In this document: piece by piece, positions 5,573 through 6,635 of the stretch
How positions within the stretch are numbered: the first letter of the stretch is position 1
Layout: the number at the start of each line of letters is the position of its first letter
Source of the DNA: JAYTQG01 sp043746815
Lineage (GTDB): Bacteria; Actinomycetota; Thermoleophilia; Miltoncostaeales; Miltoncostaeaceae
NCBI GenBank assembly: GCA_043746815.1
Contig: JAYTQG010000240.1
Span: forward strand, 1-6,635
DNA: 6,635 nt
Direction of reading: 5' to 3'
Notes under the pieces: model-generated
Seen by the model: the letters and a program-made list of their open reading frames with translations, nothing else
What the model was told of the DNA's origin: nothing
The model's database searches: none
Position numbers and translations under genes: made by a program

Positions 5573-6635
5573 AGCGTTGCTTGGTCTGCGCGTTGGGCAG
5601 CGCTCAGGACAACCTCGCCGAGGGTCGGATGGACGTGCATCGTGGACAGGATGGGCGCGAGGGTGCCGTCGGGCGCGTTCATCGCGATGGCGATGGGGTG
5701 GATGAGGTCTGCGGCGTGATACGCCAAAATCCTCGCACCGAGGATCCGTCGAGTGTCTGCGTCGATGATGACCTTGACGAGGCCGCGTTCCTCGCCCCAG
5801 GCACGACCCTTCCCTCCCGTTGGCGTGGCGGTGCCAACCAGGACCGGGTGGCCAGCGCTCCGGGCCTCGGCTTCGGTCATGCCGACCATCGCGTACTCGG
5901 GGTCCGTGAAAATCGCTCGGGGTCCAAGATCCGGGTCGACCGGGTGGGGGGAGAGCCCAAGGGCGTTCTCCGCCGCAGAGACTCCCATGCGTCGAGCCAC
6001 ATGGGTGAACGCACCGAAGGGCAGCCCAACGACGTCGCCCGCAGCGAAAATCGAGGGGTGGGAGGTCTGGAGGTGGTCATCGACCTGAACGCCGCCTCGC
6101 GCGAACTGAACGCCGACATGGTCGAGACCGAGTGCCGTGACCGCCGGACGACGCCCCGTGGCCACCACGAGTGCGTCGGCTTCGACGCTGCGCTCGATTC
6201 CCTCGTGTTCGATAACAAGTGACGGTCCGGAGCGCGCCTCTTTGATGGCGACTCCCGTGAGGACCTCGATGCCTTCATCGCGCAAATAGCCGGTCAGTAG
6301 CTCGACAATCTCTGGCTCTTCGCTTGGCATCAGTCGTGGTTGGACTTCCAGGATCGTTACGGTTGCGCCAAGACGCGACAGGGCCTGGCCGAGCTCCAGC
6401 GCAATGGGGCCCCCGCCGATCACGAGGATTCGTTCCGGGAGCGCGGTCAGCTGCAGAACGTCGTCGCTTGTCAAATGAGCGACCCGGTCGAGTCCAGGGA
6501 TCGGCGGGACGCTGGGCTCCGCTCCGGTCGCGAGCAGAATCTTCGGCGCCGAGAGTTCTCGGCCCGCCACGATCACCGACGTTGGCCCAGTGAGACGAGC
6601 CTCACCATCGATCAGCTCCACCGATGTCAGCGATT
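5569..6635 (-). CDS. FAD/NAD(P)-dependent disulfide oxidoreductase, dihydrolipoamide dehydrogenase family (N-terminus beyond window)
   Basis: The minus-strand frame is open to the right edge and gives 354 residues of the C-terminal part, ending at TAG 5571-5569. The N-terminal FAD Rossmann motif and the redox-active CxxxxC are outside the window. Visible parts are the ILLATGAEP segment (32-40), the NAD(P) Rossmann motif VIGGGPIALELG with E96 ending the second strand (71-96), ALVVATGRRP (154-163), the second FAD motif IFAAGDVVG (195-203), and a dimerisation domain starting at AIFTDPEYAMVGMTEAEA (240-257). The C-terminal HPTLGE (335-340) supplies the His-Glu pair used by disulfide reductases of this family. 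That pair argues against mercuric reductase, which ends differently. No lipoyl-complex genes are visible, so a role as E3 subunit or as a separate thiol reductase stays open. It is convergent with the ABC-F gene, with a 4-bp overlap of stop codons. Confidence 0.9.
   Translation of the reverse strand, partial: SLTSVELIDGEARLTGPTSVIVAGRELSAPKILLATGAEPSVPPIPGLDRVAHLTSDDVLQLTALPERILVIGGGPIALELGQALSRLGATVTILEVQPRLMPSEEPEIVELLTGYLRDEGIEVLTGVAIKEARSGPSLVIEHEGIERSVEADALVVATGRRPAVTALGLDHVGVQFARGGVQVDDHLQTSHPSIFAAGDVVGLPFGAFTHVARRMGVSAAENALGLSPHPVDPDLGPRAIFTDPEYAMVGMTEAEARSAGHPVLVGTATPTGGKGRAWGEERGLVKVIIDADTRRILGARILAYHAADLIHPIAIAMNAPDGTLAPILSTMHVHPTLGEVVLSAAQRADQATL

Noticed and set aside
5569..6635. 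Mercuric reductase identity for the oxidoreductase
   Set aside because: Mercuric reductases lack the C-terminal HPTxxE and end in a vicinal cysteine pair. This protein has HPTLGE and no terminal cysteines, and no mer genes are nearby.

Overview
The window is a tightly packed, GC-rich stretch of bacterial chromosome (well above 60% G+C by eye, with strong C/G preference at third codon positions). It holds housekeeping and stress genes. I see no insertion sequence, phage gene, CRISPR array, tRNA or rRNA. The GC content, two start codons that look leaderless behind TANNNT-type -10 boxes, and the RNase D/ABC-F content fit a high-GC Gram-positive-like lineage such as Actinomycetota or a Chloroflexota/Dormibacterota-type group. 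That placement is an inference and no marker gene settles it.

Layout. 1-1523 (-): exopolyphosphatase / pppGpp phosphatase of the Ppx/GppA family with a C-terminal HD-type domain; its last few residues lie beyond the left edge. 1522-2232 (+): a stand-alone HD hydrolase of the RelA/SpoT type (small alarmone hydrolase, Mesh1-like). It diverges from ppx, and both start codons sit inside one CATG palindrome. 2233-2308 is a short gap with no clear promoter or terminator. 2309-2464 (+): a possible 51-residue protein with a Cys/His cluster. 2461-3627 (-): ribonuclease D with an intact DEDDy active site and HRDC region; a 12-bp perfect hairpin lies inside its 3' part. 3659-5572 (+): ABC-F ATPase with an Uup-like coiled-coil C-terminus, diverging from rnd across 31 bp. 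5569-6635 (-): FAD/NAD(P) disulfide oxidoreductase of the dihydrolipoamide dehydrogenase family, lacking its N-terminus because the window ends. Its stop codon and that of the ABC-F gene share the palindrome CTAG.

How the genes may fit together. The SpoT-type hydrolase and the Ppx/GppA phosphatase both act on stringent-response molecules ((p)ppGpp, polyphosphate). RNase D (tRNA 3' maturation) and ABC-F (ribosome-associated ATPase) act on the translation machinery. A link between these four is only a contextual inference. The oxidoreductase appears unrelated.

The main points for follow-up are the reciprocal-start alarmone pair, an identical nonamer (GCTACCCTA) 6-7 nt upstream of two plus-strand start codons that lack a ribosome binding site, three junctions where neighbouring genes overlap by 2-4 bp, the small Cys/His ORF, and the intragenic hairpin. 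I do not see evidence for an entirely new system.
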